A stretch of 64,000 nt of DNA from Burkholderiales bacterium (GTDB taxonomy: Bacteria; Pseudomonadota; Gammaproteobacteria; Burkholderiales; Burkholderiaceae_C). The stretch is from positions 1 through 64,000 of the forward strand of contig JAPLPQ010000082.1 of NCBI GenBank assembly GCA_026400105.1. Direction: 5' to 3'. Positions 44,481-52,293 of this stretch are shown here, piece by piece (within the stretch, counting starts at the first letter, position 1; each line of letters starts with the position of its first letter). The translations under genes and the position numbers were made by a program. The notes beneath the pieces were generated by a model. The model did no database searches. It worked only from the letters and a program-made list of their open reading frames with translations, and had not been told where the DNA came from.

Positions 44481-44501
44481 GCCCGTGCCGACGGGCTTTT
44501 T
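44481..44501 (+). terminator. Terminator-like hairpin between benC and benD
   Basis: GCCCGT and ACGGGC pair around a GCCG loop and are followed at once by TTTTT, a compact intrinsic terminator. benD starts 13 bp later without an obvious promoter between, so readthrough must supply benD. Confidence 0.7.
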
Positions 44502-44514
44502 CATCTCCATCCGC

Positions 44515-45294
44515 ATGACTAAACGATTCAAGAACAAGGTGGCCGTGATCACCGGCGCCGCCCAGGGCATCGGCCACGGCGTCGCGCTGCGCATGGCCAA
44601 GGAAGGCGCCCAGCTGGTGCTGGTCGACCGCTCGGAGCTGGTGTTCGAGCTGCGCGACCAGCTCAAGAAGAAGAAGGTCGACGTGCTGGCACTGACCGCC
44701 GACATGGAAAAGTCCGCCGACTGCAACCGGGTCATGAAAGAGGCCGTCGAGAAGTTCGGCCGCATCGACGTGCTGGTCAACAACGTCGGTGGCACGATCT
44801 GGGCCAAGCCGTTCGAGCATTACCAGGAAGACGAGATCGAGGCCGAGGTGCGCCGCTCGCTGTTCCCGACCATGTGGTGCTGCCACGCGGTGCTGCCCCA
44901 CATGCTCAAGCAGCAGCATGGCGCCATCGTCAACGTCTCGTCGATCGCGACCCGCGGCGTCAACCGCGTGCCCTACGGCGCGGCCAAGGGCGGCGTCAAC
45001 GCGCTGACGGCCTGCCTGGCGCTCGAGACCGCCGAGCGCGGCATCCGCGTCAACGCGATCGCCACCGGCGGTACCGAAGCGCCGCCGCGCCGCATCCCGC
45101 GCAACGCGGCCGAGCAGACCGCGCAGGAAAAGGTCTGGTACCAGATGATCGTCGACCAGACCATCAACTCCAGCCTGATGAAGCGCTACGGCACGATCGA
45201 CGAACAGGTCAATGCGATCTGCTTCCTGGCCTCGGACGAGGCCTCCTACATCACCGGCATCACGATGCCGGTCGGCGGCGGCGACCTCGGCTGA
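44515..45294 (+). CDS. benD: cis-1,2-dihydroxycyclohexa-3,5-diene-1-carboxylate dehydrogenase
   Basis: From MTKRFKNKVAVITGAAQGIG (ATG 44515) the protein has 259 aa and is a short-chain dehydrogenase. It has the cofactor motif TGAAQGIG, 'NNVGG', the catalytic Ser in 'NVSSIATRG' and YxxxK in 'VPYGAAKGG'. It oxidises the benzoate cis-diol with NAD+ and loss of CO2 to give catechol. The ORF's earlier 44359 start lies inside benC. No good ribosome site is seen before the ATG; the preceding terminator hairpin occupies that space. Confidence 0.94.
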   Translation: MTKRFKNKVAVITGAAQGIGHGVALRMAKEGAQLVLVDRSELVFELRDQLKKKKVDVLALTADMEKSADCNRVMKEAVEKFGRIDVLVNNVGGTIWAKPFEHYQEDEIEAEVRRSLFPTMWCCHAVLPHMLKQQHGAIVNVSSIATRGVNRVPYGAAKGGVNALTACLALETAERGIRVNAIATGGTEAPPRRIPRNAAEQTAQEKVWYQMIVDQTINSSLMKRYGTIDEQVNAICFLASDEASYITGITMPVGGGDLG

Positions 45295-45315
45295 TCCGGC
45301 CCAGGCACCGAAGCG

Positions 45316-45352
45316 AAAGGACCGGCGCGGGAAACCGCCCGGTCCTTTTTTC
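45316..45352 (+). terminator. Terminator of the benABCD operon
   Basis: AAAGGACCGG pairs with CCGGTCCTTT, with a GC-rich inner loop, followed by T's. It lies 22 bp after the benD stop. Confidence 0.85.
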
Positions 45353-45419
45353 GCCCCCAGCGCACCCCGCCCGCCCCTCCGGCTTGTGCGACGGCAGCGA
45401 ATGCCGGTCCGGTACAGAC

Positions 45420-45458
45420 GAAAAAAACCGCTCCCTGGAGTAATTCTCCGGGGAGCGG
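45420..45458 (-). terminator. Terminator of the aromatic acid transporter gene
   Basis: Reading the minus strand, CCGCTCCCC/GGGAGCGG with an inner GGAG/CTCC stem and AATTA loop is followed by TTTTTTT. It faces the ben terminator, so the two operons converge. Confidence 0.85.
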
Positions 45459-45504
45459 GCGATGGTTCAGGAAATGGCCGGCAAGGCCGGCCTCCTCAAG
45501 AGCC

Positions 45505-46851
45505 TCAGGCGTTCGCTGCGGCGAGCTTGACAGCAGGCTTGGCCGAGGCGTTGCGCCCCATCGGCAGCACCAGCGTCAGCACCGCGCCGACCGCTGCGAC
45601 ACCGGCCAGAATCTGGAAAGTGGCGTCGATCGGCAGCTCGGCCTGCTGCATGTAGCCGATGAAGACCGGGCCGACAACGCCGCCGAGACGGCCGAAGCCA
45701 GCGCACCAGGCCACGCCGGCACCGCGCACGTTGGTGCGGTAGTAGTTGGAAACCAGGCCGTAGATCAGCACCTGCGTGCCGCTGGTGCCGAGGCCGACGA
45801 CCGCGACGATCGCGAGCAGGCCAGCAACCGGGAAGCCCATCGTCATCAGGAAGATCGCGACAGCGCCGATCGCGAAGCAGGCGACGACCACCGACTTGGC
45901 GCCGAAGCGGTCAGCGACCTTCGACGCCAGCAGGGCGCCGAGCACCGCACCGCCGTTGAGAATGAGCAGGAACTGCAGCGAACCCTTGGTGTTGAAGCCA
46001 GACTTGCTCATCAGCACGGGCAGCCAGGTGTTGAGCGAGTAGACCAGCAGCAGGCCGAGCGCGCTCATCAGGCCGAGCAGCACGGTGGGGGCCAGGTAGT
46101 CTGCGAACAGACCGACGAAGCCCTTGCGGCTGCCGGCGGCGGCCGGCGCATCGGCATGCACCGGATGCGCCTCGGGCAGCGGAACGCCGGTGCGCTCGGA
46201 CAGCGCACGCGCTTCTTCCATGCGGCCGTGCGAAGCCAGCCAGGCGACCGACTCGGGCATCTTGAAGTAGGCCAGCGGCAGCAGCGTCACGAACGGCAGC
46301 GCACCGAGCCAGAACATGCCGCGCCAGCCGATGTGCTCCAGCAACATGATCGCGAGCAAGGCGGCCAGCAGGCTGCCCAGCGGGATGCCCGAATAGACGA
46401 TCGCGTTGCACAGGTTCTTCTTGTCCTTGGGCGCGTACTCGGCGACCAGTGCGCCGGTGGTCGCGACCAGTGCGCCAACGCCCAGGCCGGTGATGAAGCG
46501 CAGCAAGCCGAAGCCCGAAGTGGTGTCCATCATCGCGGTGACGGCCATGCCGATCGAGAACCAGGCGTAGGAGCCCAGCATCACCTTGCGGCGGCCGATG
46601 ATGTCGCCGACGGTGCCGGCCATCAGCGCGCCGACCAGCACGCCGAACAGCGCGTAACTGCCGAGCTGGCCAGCAAGCGCGGAAGTGACCTGGCCGATTT
46701 GCGACGGATCGCTCAGGAATTGCTTGACGACGGCGCCATAGACGACGAGGTCGTAGCCATCAAAGATCAAACCGACGGTGGCCAGCGACACCACCCAGAG
46801 GATGGTGCGCAGGCGGCGGGCTTCTTGCGCGGATTGGTCAGGAGTTGCCAT
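45505..46851 (-). CDS. Aromatic acid:H+ symporter (AAHS family, BenK/MhbT-like)
   Basis: A 448-aa MFS protein with 12 predicted helices. The AAHS-type motifs are 'FDGYDLVVYGAVVKQFL' in helix 1, with its essential Asp residues, and 'GALMAGTVGDIIGRRKVML' in loop 2-3. It imports benzoate or a hydroxybenzoate with protons. It lies between benD and pcaD on the opposite strand and its upstream region contains two BenM-type sites, so it is likely part of the benzoate regulon. Benzoate is the probable substrate, although 3-hydroxybenzoate carriers look alike. Confidence 0.9.
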   Translation of the reverse strand: MATPDQSAQEARRLRTILWVVSLATVGLIFDGYDLVVYGAVVKQFLSDPSQIGQVTSALAGQLGSYALFGVLVGALMAGTVGDIIGRRKVMLGSYAWFSIGMAVTAMMDTTSGFGLLRFITGLGVGALVATTGALVAEYAPKDKKNLCNAIVYSGIPLGSLLAALLAIMLLEHIGWRGMFWLGALPFVTLLPLAYFKMPESVAWLASHGRMEEARALSERTGVPLPEAHPVHADAPAAAGSRKGFVGLFADYLAPTVLLGLMSALGLLLVYSLNTWLPVLMSKSGFNTKGSLQFLLILNGGAVLGALLASKVADRFGAKSVVVACFAIGAVAIFLMTMGFPVAGLLAIVAVVGLGTSGTQVLIYGLVSNYYRTNVRGAGVAWCAGFGRLGGVVGPVFIGYMQQAELPIDATFQILAGVAAVGAVLTLVLPMGRNASAKPAVKLAAANA

Positions 46852-47028
46852 GGGATATCCAGTTGGGAGAAACAGCGGCCCGCAGGGGCCGATGACGGGA
46901 GGAACTCGCCGGCAGCAGGGCCTGGATCGAGACGAAAAAGCTCGTACGGCAGGTCAGCTACGAGCGCCCGACGAAGCGCCGGCAGTCGCTCGCGCGACGA
47001 GAGACGTGACTAAGTTTAAGCTTGCACG

Positions 47029-47043
47029 ATACTAATTCGGTAT
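47029..47043. promoter_or_regulatory. BenM/CatM site upstream of the transporter
   Basis: ATACTAATTCGGTAT is an exact ATAC-N7-GTAT match, 178 bp before the transporter start, in the 381-bp AT-richer gap between the divergent transporter and pcaD. Confidence 0.7.
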
Positions 47044-47126
47044 AAGTAAAAACCCGAATATTTTGATCTACATCATGGAAATTGAGCCGAAATAGGCCTT
47101 ATTCGCCTTAATCTCAAACCCTATTG

Positions 47127-47141
47127 ATACTTTATAAGTAT
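47127..47141. promoter_or_regulatory. BenM/CatM site upstream of pcaD
   Basis: ATACTTTATAAGTAT is an exact ATAC-N7-GTAT match with extended 6-bp arms (ATACTT/AAGTAT), 92 bp before the pcaD start and 98 bp from the other site in this gap. An ACAGTC sequence follows, as at the benA promoter, but about one helical turn closer. Confidence 0.75.
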
Positions 47142-47232
47142 AAGTACAGTCCTGAAAGGTATTTCATCGCCAATCCCTCCAGCTGAAAGGCGCCTTAACA
47201 TAAGGCACTTCCTTCATCCTTCCCTTATCTCC

Positions 47233-48009
47233 ATGCCTCAACTGAACATCGTCCGCCAAGGCCAGGGTCCCCTGGTTGTCCTGAGCCACGCGCTCGGCTG
47301 CGACCTGACCATGTGGGACGGCGTCGCCGCCGCGCTGCAGGACCGCTACACCGTGCTGCGCTACGACCAGCGCGGCCACGGCCAGACGCCGGCCACCACA
47401 GGCGACTACAGCATGGACGACCTGGCCGACGACGCGGCCGAGCTGATCCGCGCCCAGGGCCAGGGTCCGGTGCATTTCGTCGGCCTGTCGATGGGCGGCA
47501 TGACCGCGCAGGCGCTGGCCGCGCGCCACCCCGAGCTGGTGCGCAGCATCGTGATCGCCAACTCGGCCGCCAGCTACGACGAAGCCGCACGCGCCATGTG
47601 GCAGGCGCGCATCGACACCGTGCGGGTCAACGGCGTGCCGCCGATCGCCGACGGCGCGCTGCAGCGCTGGTTCACACCCGAGTTCCGCGCTGACCAGGTC
47701 AACGGCGGTGCCGAGCGCGTCGCCAAGCTGCGCGCCGTGCTCGAAGCCACGCCGGCCCTGCCCTACGCTGCCGCCTGCGCTGCCGTCGCGGCCATCGCGC
47801 TCGACGCCGGCAACGCGCGCATCACCTGCCCGACGCTGGTGATCGCCGGCAGCCGCGACGAAGCCACCCCGCCCGCGATGTCGCAGGCCATCGCCGACCG
47901 CATTCCGGGCGCGCAGCTCGCCAGCCTGGACGCCGCCCACCTGAGCGCAGTCGAGCAACCCGAGGCTTTCGCCCAGCTGCTCGAAGGCTTCTGGGCCGGG
48001 CTGCGCTGA
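47233..48009 (+). CDS. pcaD: 3-oxoadipate enol-lactonase
   Basis: A 258-aa alpha/beta hydrolase with oxyanion-hole segment 'VVLSHALGCDLTMWDGV', 'LRYDQRGHGQT', the nucleophile elbow GLSMGGM, 'VIAGSRDEATPP' for the Asp and 'DAAHLSAVEQPEAF' for the His. This matches PcaD/CatD. It hydrolyses the enol-lactone made by CatC to 3-oxoadipate. It stands alone on the + strand, apart from the other pathway genes, but has its own BenM-type site. The symbol catD would be equally valid. Confidence 0.93.
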   Translation: MPQLNIVRQGQGPLVVLSHALGCDLTMWDGVAAALQDRYTVLRYDQRGHGQTPATTGDYSMDDLADDAAELIRAQGQGPVHFVGLSMGGMTAQALAARHPELVRSIVIANSAASYDEAARAMWQARIDTVRVNGVPPIADGALQRWFTPEFRADQVNGGAERVAKLRAVLEATPALPYAAACAAVAAIALDAGNARITCPTLVIAGSRDEATPPAMSQAIADRIPGAQLASLDAAHLSAVEQPEAFAQLLEGFWAGLR

Positions 48010-48129
48010 GCCAGTCCCGGGCAGCGGCCCGGGGCCAAAGCCCATCACGGTTTGGGGGGCATGACGACAGAGATATAATAAATTCATCAATTCTCAGTTT
48101 GACCGTCGAACCACCCCTGCTCCATCGAA

Positions 48130-48936
48130 ATGCCCTCGAACATCCGGCAGCGCAACCATGTGCGCGAAATCGGCCAGCAAGGTCCGGTGATCCTGTATGG
48201 TCACGGCTTCGGCTGCAACCAGTACATGTGGCACCGGATCACGGGGGCGTTCGAGGGCACGCACCACTAGGTGCTATTCGACTATGTCGGCAGCGGCCAA
48301 TCCGATCCGACCGCGTTCGACCCGCAGCGCTATGCCAATCTCGATGGCTACGCCCAGGACATGATCGAGGTCTGCGACGCGCTGGGCTTAAGCGGCGTCA
48401 CGCTGGTCGCGCATTCGGTCAGCTGCAACATCGGCCTGCTGGCCTCGATCGCCCGCCCGGATCTGTTCGAGCGTCTGGTGCTGCTCGGCCCGAATCCCTG
48501 CTTCCTGAACCACCCGCCGGACTACCAAGGCGGTTTCGAGCGGGCCGACCTCGAGGGCCTGCTCGCGCTGATGGAAATGAACTACATCGGCTGGGCGAAC
48601 TATCTCGCGCCACTGGCGGCCGGCGCGCCAGCCGGTGATGCGATCACGGGGACTTTCCTCGACAGCTTCTGCTCGACCGATCCGGTGCTGGCGCGCTCCT
48701 TTGCCGCAGCGACCTTCTTCGCCGACCACCGCGCCGATCTGGCCCGGGTCAGCAAGCCCTGCCTGATCCTGCAGCACAGCGACGATGCGCTGGTTCCGAA
48801 TTCGGTCGGCGACTACATGCACCGCGAGCTGCGCGGCAGCACGCTGGAACTGCTCGACGTGGCGGGCCACTCGGCGCACATGAGCAAACCGGAGCTCGTG
48901 ATCGCGGCCATGCAGCGCTACCTGCCCAACGCCTGA
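48130..48936 (+). pseudogene. RsbQ-like alpha/beta hydrolase interrupted by an in-frame TAG
   Basis: The frame from ATG 48130 to TGA 48936 would encode 268 aa and is intact except for TAG at codon 47 (48268-48270), between 'FEGTHH' and 'VLFDYVGSGQSDP'. Reading through it, the triad is Ser96 ('VAHSVSCN'), Asp219 ('HSDDALVP') and His247 ('AGHSAHMS'), the same numbers as in Bacillus RsbQ. The ORF track shows only the part from a GTG after the stop. RsbQ partners sense signals together with PAS proteins, and a PAS hybrid kinase gene follows 15 bp later. It is either a recent pseudogene, a readthrough gene or a sequencing error. Confidence 0.85.
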
Positions 48937-48951
48937 GATCAGGATCTGCGC

Positions 48952-50622
48952 ATGGAAAAAGGCCTGATGCCGGCGTTCCTCGATCTGCCCTGCGCGCTGC
49001 TCGTGACCGACCCTGGCAGCCACATACTGACGCTCAACGACGAGCTGCTCGCGGTGCTGGGCGGCACGCGCGCGCACTGGGAGAATGCAGGACTGGATGC
49101 CATGCTGCCGCCAGCCAGCCGCGTCTTCCTGCAGACCCATGTCTGGCCGATGCTGCTGCACATGGGCCGGGTGCGTGAACTGGCGCTGACGCTGCGCACG
49201 CATGAGCAGCACGAGATACCGGTGCTGATCAATGCCGACCGGACCCTGTACCAGGGCAAACCGGCCTACTGCTGGGTCTTCTTCGTGGTCCAGGAGCGCC
49301 AGCGCTTCGAGGCCAAGCTGCTGGCAGCCAGCCAGCAGGCGCAGCAGGCCGCTGCCGAACTCAAGGCGCATTCGCTCGAACTGGCCGCCGCCAAGGAAAC
49401 CGCCGAAGCCGCCAACCGTGCCAAGAGCGAGTTCCTCGCCAACATGAGCCACGAGATCCGCACGCCGATGAATGCGGTGATCGGGCTGTCCCGGCTGCTG
49501 CTCGAGACCGAACTCGACGCGCTGCAGCGCGACTACCTGGCCAAGATCCACGGCTCGGGCACGGCACTGCTCGGCGTGCTCAACGACATCCTGGACTATT
49601 CGAAGGTCGAGGCCGGGCGACTCGAGATCGAATCGCTGCCCTTGCAGCTCGACGAGCTGTTCGAGAAGATCCGGATGCTGTTCTCGCTCAAGGCCGCCGA
49701 GCGGGGGCTGACACTGGAGTTCGAACTCGCGCCGGATCTGCCGCGCTCCTTGCGCGGCGACCCGCTGCGGCTGCTGCAGGTCCTGGGCAACCTGATCAGC
49801 AATGCGCTGAAGTTCACCGCCAGTGGCGGGGTGCGGGTACGGGTCAATGGCATCAATGCCATCGATGGCGCCAGGACCGAAACGGCAATGCGGCTGCATT
49901 TCGAGGTGCAAGACAGCGGCATAGGACTCTCGCACGAGGAGATCGGACGGCTGTTCACGCCTTTTCACCAGGCCGACAGCTCGACCACGCGGCGCTACGG
50001 CGGCACCGGACTCGGACTGTCGATCAGCAAGCGTCTGGTCGGGCTCATGGGCGGCGAGATCGGCGTCGAGAGCCAGCCGGGTCGCGGCAGCCGGTTCTGG
50101 TTCACGGTACGGCTCGAGCGGATGCCGGACGAGGCCCCCGTCGCCGCCCTGCCGGCGGCCGGGACGATGGCGGCTCCTGCTGCGGCCACGCCGAGCAGCA
50201 GCGCCCTGGCGGCCACGCCAGCGGTCGCGGCCCTGCGCGGGGCCAGGGTGCTGATCGTCGACGACAACGAAACCAACCTGATCGTGGCCCGGGCCTATGT
50301 CGGCAAGCTCGGCTTGCGCTTCGAGACCGCCCGCGGTGGCCACGAGGCGGTCGAGAAGGCCTGCCGCGAGCACTTCGACCTGATCCTGATGGACTTGCAG
50401 ATGCCCGAGATGGACGGCTTCGAGGCGACGCGGGCGATCCGCGCGCACGAGGCGGCACAGGGCGCAGCGCCGGTGCCGATCATCGCGCTGACGGCGGCCG
50501 TGATGCTCAAGGACCTGCTGGCGACCGAGGCCGCCGGCATGAACGACCATGTCTCCAAGCCGATCAACCGCCAGCAACTCGCCGCGACACTGAGCCGCTG
50601 GATTCCGGCGCAGCGCGGCTGA
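48952..50622 (+). CDS. PAS-domain hybrid sensor histidine kinase/response regulator
   Basis: A 556-aa cytoplasmic protein with no membrane helix. It has a PAS domain at about 5-115, a short coiled coil, HisKA with the phospho-accepting His167 in '[19 protein letters not shown]', HATPase with 'VQDSGIGL' and '[22 protein letters not shown]', an Ala-rich linker and a C-terminal receiver with Asp481 in '[14 protein letters not shown]'. A separate Hpt protein would normally take the phosphate further. Context suggests that the RsbQ-like hydrolase provides its ligand, as in RsbQ-RsbP of Bacillus. Targets are unknown. Confidence 0.93.
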   Translation: MEKGLMPAFLDLPCALLVTDPGSHILTLNDELLAVLGGTRAHWENAGLDAMLPPASRVFLQTHVWPMLLHMGRVRELALTLRTHEQHEIPVLINADRTLYQGKPAYCWVFFVVQERQRFEAKLLAASQQAQQAAAELKAHSLELAAAKETAEAANRAKSEFLANMSHEIRTPMNAVIGLSRLLLETELDALQRDYLAKIHGSGTALLGVLNDILDYSKVEAGRLEIESLPLQLDELFEKIRMLFSLKAAERGLTLEFELAPDLPRSLRGDPLRLLQVLGNLISNALKFTASGGVRVRVNGINAIDGARTETAMRLHFEVQDSGIGLSHEEIGRLFTPFHQADSSTTRRYGGTGLGLSISKRLVGLMGGEIGVESQPGRGSRFWFTVRLERMPDEAPVAALPAAGTMAAPAAATPSSSALAATPAVAALRGARVLIVDDNETNLIVARAYVGKLGLRFETARGGHEAVEKACREHFDLILMDLQMPEMDGFEATRAIRAHEAAQGAAPVPIIALTAAVMLKDLLATEAAGMNDHVSKPINRQQLAATLSRWIPAQRG

Positions 50623-50708
50623 CAGCATGCCCTGTTCAGTGGGTAGACTCAATCAGTCTTGAATGTAATAATGGATATTGTTTTTTATAACCATAAGACA
50701 TCTTTTTC

Positions 50709-51149
50709 ATGACACTCCGTTTTCTTGCGCTTTCTGTGGTCGTAGTCGCAACCACTGGTTGCTCAACCATCACACAGGACTCCAGTCAGTCCTTGGCATT
50801 GACCTCGTCTTATCAGGGCCAGCCGGTCGATGCAGAGTGCAAGCTCTCGAACGACAAAGGTCAGTGGACTTCCAAGGCTCCGTCTAACGTCATGGTGCGC
50901 AAATCGAACGAAGATCTGGATGTGACCTGCAAGAAAGAAGGCGTGCCTGATGGCTTGCTGAAGGCTGTTTCCCGGGCCGCTGGATCGATGTGGGGCAACA
51001 TCATCTTTGGCGGCGGCGTTGGTGCCATCATTGATCACAACAAGGGCACGGGCTATGACTACCCGAATCAGCTGCCGGTGAAGATGGGCGAATCGGTGGT
51101 GGTGGACAAAAAAACCGAGAGCCAGCAAGCAGCGGCACAAGCAAAGTAA
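50709..51149 (+). CDS. Small glycine-zipper-like lipoprotein
   Basis: A 146-aa protein with a lipoprotein signal (MTLRFLALSVVVVATTGCSTI, Cys about 18). The mature part includes 'GQPVDAECKLSNDKGQW...MVRKSNEDLDVTCKKEG' with two Cys, and 'MWGNIIFGGGVGAIIDHNKGTGYDYPNQLPVKM', a Gly-zipper and Tyr-rich ending found in many small proteobacterial lipoproteins. Function is unknown. The gene and its upstream 86 bp are richer in A and T than the neighbours. It lies between the kinase and the catB regulator and has no visible link to either. Confidence 0.8.
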   Translation: MTLRFLALSVVVVATTGCSTITQDSSQSLALTSSYQGQPVDAECKLSNDKGQWTSKAPSNVMVRKSNEDLDVTCKKEGVPDGLLKAVSRAAGSMWGNIIFGGGVGAIIDHNKGTGYDYPNQLPVKMGESVVVDKKTESQQAAAQAK

Positions 51150-51263
51150 GCCCGAGCCGGAGTTTCGTAACCACAACAGGATCGACAGTCGCCGCCCGCA
51201 CCACTACAGTTGATTCATCGACCGGCGCACAGAACTCATTGATGGCTGCGCAGGTCGAACCCA

Positions 51264-51294
51264 CGAAGCCCGCCCAGTGCGGGCTTCGTCTTTT
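51264..51294. terminator. Terminator between the lipoprotein and the catB regulator
   Basis: CGAAGCCCGC and GCGGGCTTCG form a perfect 10-bp stem with loop CCAGT, followed by TCTTTT on the + strand. It lies between converging genes. Confidence 0.8.
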
Positions 51295-51304
51295 CCGGAA
51301 CGGC

Positions 51305-52183
51305 TCAGTCCAGCGGTGTCGCGCGCAGCAGCGCGACGAACTCGCGCGCCGCCGCGCTGCGCGAGGCGCCGCGCCGCCACAGGATGCCGGCATGGCGCAG
51401 GATCTCGGGCTCGACCAGCGCGATGGCGGGCAGGTCGGGCGCCTGGCGCGCCGCGCGCTCGGGCACGATGCTGGCCAGGTCGCCATAGCGGCAGACGCCC
51501 AGCAGCGACTCGACCGAGTCCATCTCGACCTGCACCCGGGACTCGACGCCGGCCTGGCGCAGGCTGTCGTCGATCAGGCGCCGGGTCGCGAAATTGCGCG
51601 GCAACAGCGCCAGCGGCAGGCCGGCCAGCTCGGCCATGGCCAGGCGGGTCCGGGTCGCCAGCGGATGATGCGGCCCGACCACCAGCAGCAGGCGTTCCTC
51701 GAACAGCACCTCGGCCTCGATCTCGTCATGCTGGGCCGGATGAAAGGCGATGCCGAGGTCGAGGTCGCCGTCGAGCAGCTGCTGCTCGATCGCACCGGCG
51801 CGCAGGTCCTGCACCTCGACCTTGACCTTGGGATAGGCCCGGTTGAAGGCCGCGACCGTGACCGGCACCACCGTGTTCAGGAAGGTCGGAAAGGCACCGA
51901 CCTTGAGCTTGCCCGACTGCAGCCCGCCGAGATCGGCCAGCGCCATGCGGCCAGCCTCGATCTCCTGCAGCGCGCGGCCGGCATAGACCCGGAACTCGGC
52001 GCCCGCCTGCGACAGCTTGAGCCCGCGCCCGAGCCGGTCGAACAGCGCGACGCCGAGCTCCTGCTCGAGCTGGCGCAACCCGTGCGAGAGCGTGCTCTGG
52101 GTCACGAACAGGTTCTGCGCCGACTGGGTCAGATGCTCGGTGTCGGCGATATCGAGAAAGTAGCGCAGCTGCCGGATTTCCAT
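51305..52183 (-). CDS. LysR family regulator, probable regulator of catBC
   Basis: From MEIRQLRYFLDIADTEHLTQSAQNLFVTQSTLSHGLRQLEQELGVALFDRLGRG (ATG 52183) the protein has 292 aa; the longer ORF to 52273 runs into the operator region. The effector domain starts 'GKLKVGAFPTFLNTVVPVTVAAFNRAYP', of CynR-like type, and is clearly different from the BenM-type regulator at 40.1 kb. It faces catB across 110 bp with two inverted repeats. It may sense muconate or another intermediate; this is inferred from position. Confidence 0.9.
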   Translation of the reverse strand: MEIRQLRYFLDIADTEHLTQSAQNLFVTQSTLSHGLRQLEQELGVALFDRLGRGLKLSQAGAEFRVYAGRALQEIEAGRMALADLGGLQSGKLKVGAFPTFLNTVVPVTVAAFNRAYPKVKVEVQDLRAGAIEQQLLDGDLDLGIAFHPAQHDEIEAEVLFEERLLLVVGPHHPLATRTRLAMAELAGLPLALLPRNFATRRLIDDSLRQAGVESRVQVEMDSVESLLGVCRYGDLASIVPERAARQAPDLPAIALVEPEILRHAGILWRRGASRSAAAREFVALLRATPLD

Positions 52184-52226
52184 GATCGTTCGATCATAGC
52201 GAATGATTTCATGGAAATAAATCATT
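52182..52226. promoter_or_regulatory. Two inverted repeats between the LysR gene and catB
   Basis: ATGATCG-TT-CGATCAT (52182-52197) is perfect and overlaps the LysR start codon. AATGATTT-N9-AAATCATT (52202-52209 and 52219-52226) is perfect with 8-bp arms. The second is a good LysR recognition site and the first a likely autoregulatory one. Neither matches ATAC-N7-GTAT. Confidence 0.6.
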
Positions 52227-52293
52227 TGTAGCCCAGGGGGCCTGGCTTTACGCTTGTCTGATTCACGAACCACTGTCCATCCAGACCCGCGAC

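Noticed and set aside
48271-48936. 221-aa GTG-started ORF as an independent hydrolase gene
   Set aside because: It lacks a ribosome site and would lack the N-terminal beta strands and oxyanion-hole segment; it is better read as the 3' part of the TAG-interrupted gene.
48388-50652. 754-codon ORF on the minus strand over the hybrid kinase
   Set aside because: It is antisense to a kinase with full HisKA, HATPase and receiver motifs.
51150-51300. Possible tRNA or tmRNA fragment near 'caggtcgaacccacg'
   Set aside because: No acceptor stem or cloverleaf could be folded; the hairpin here is a terminator.
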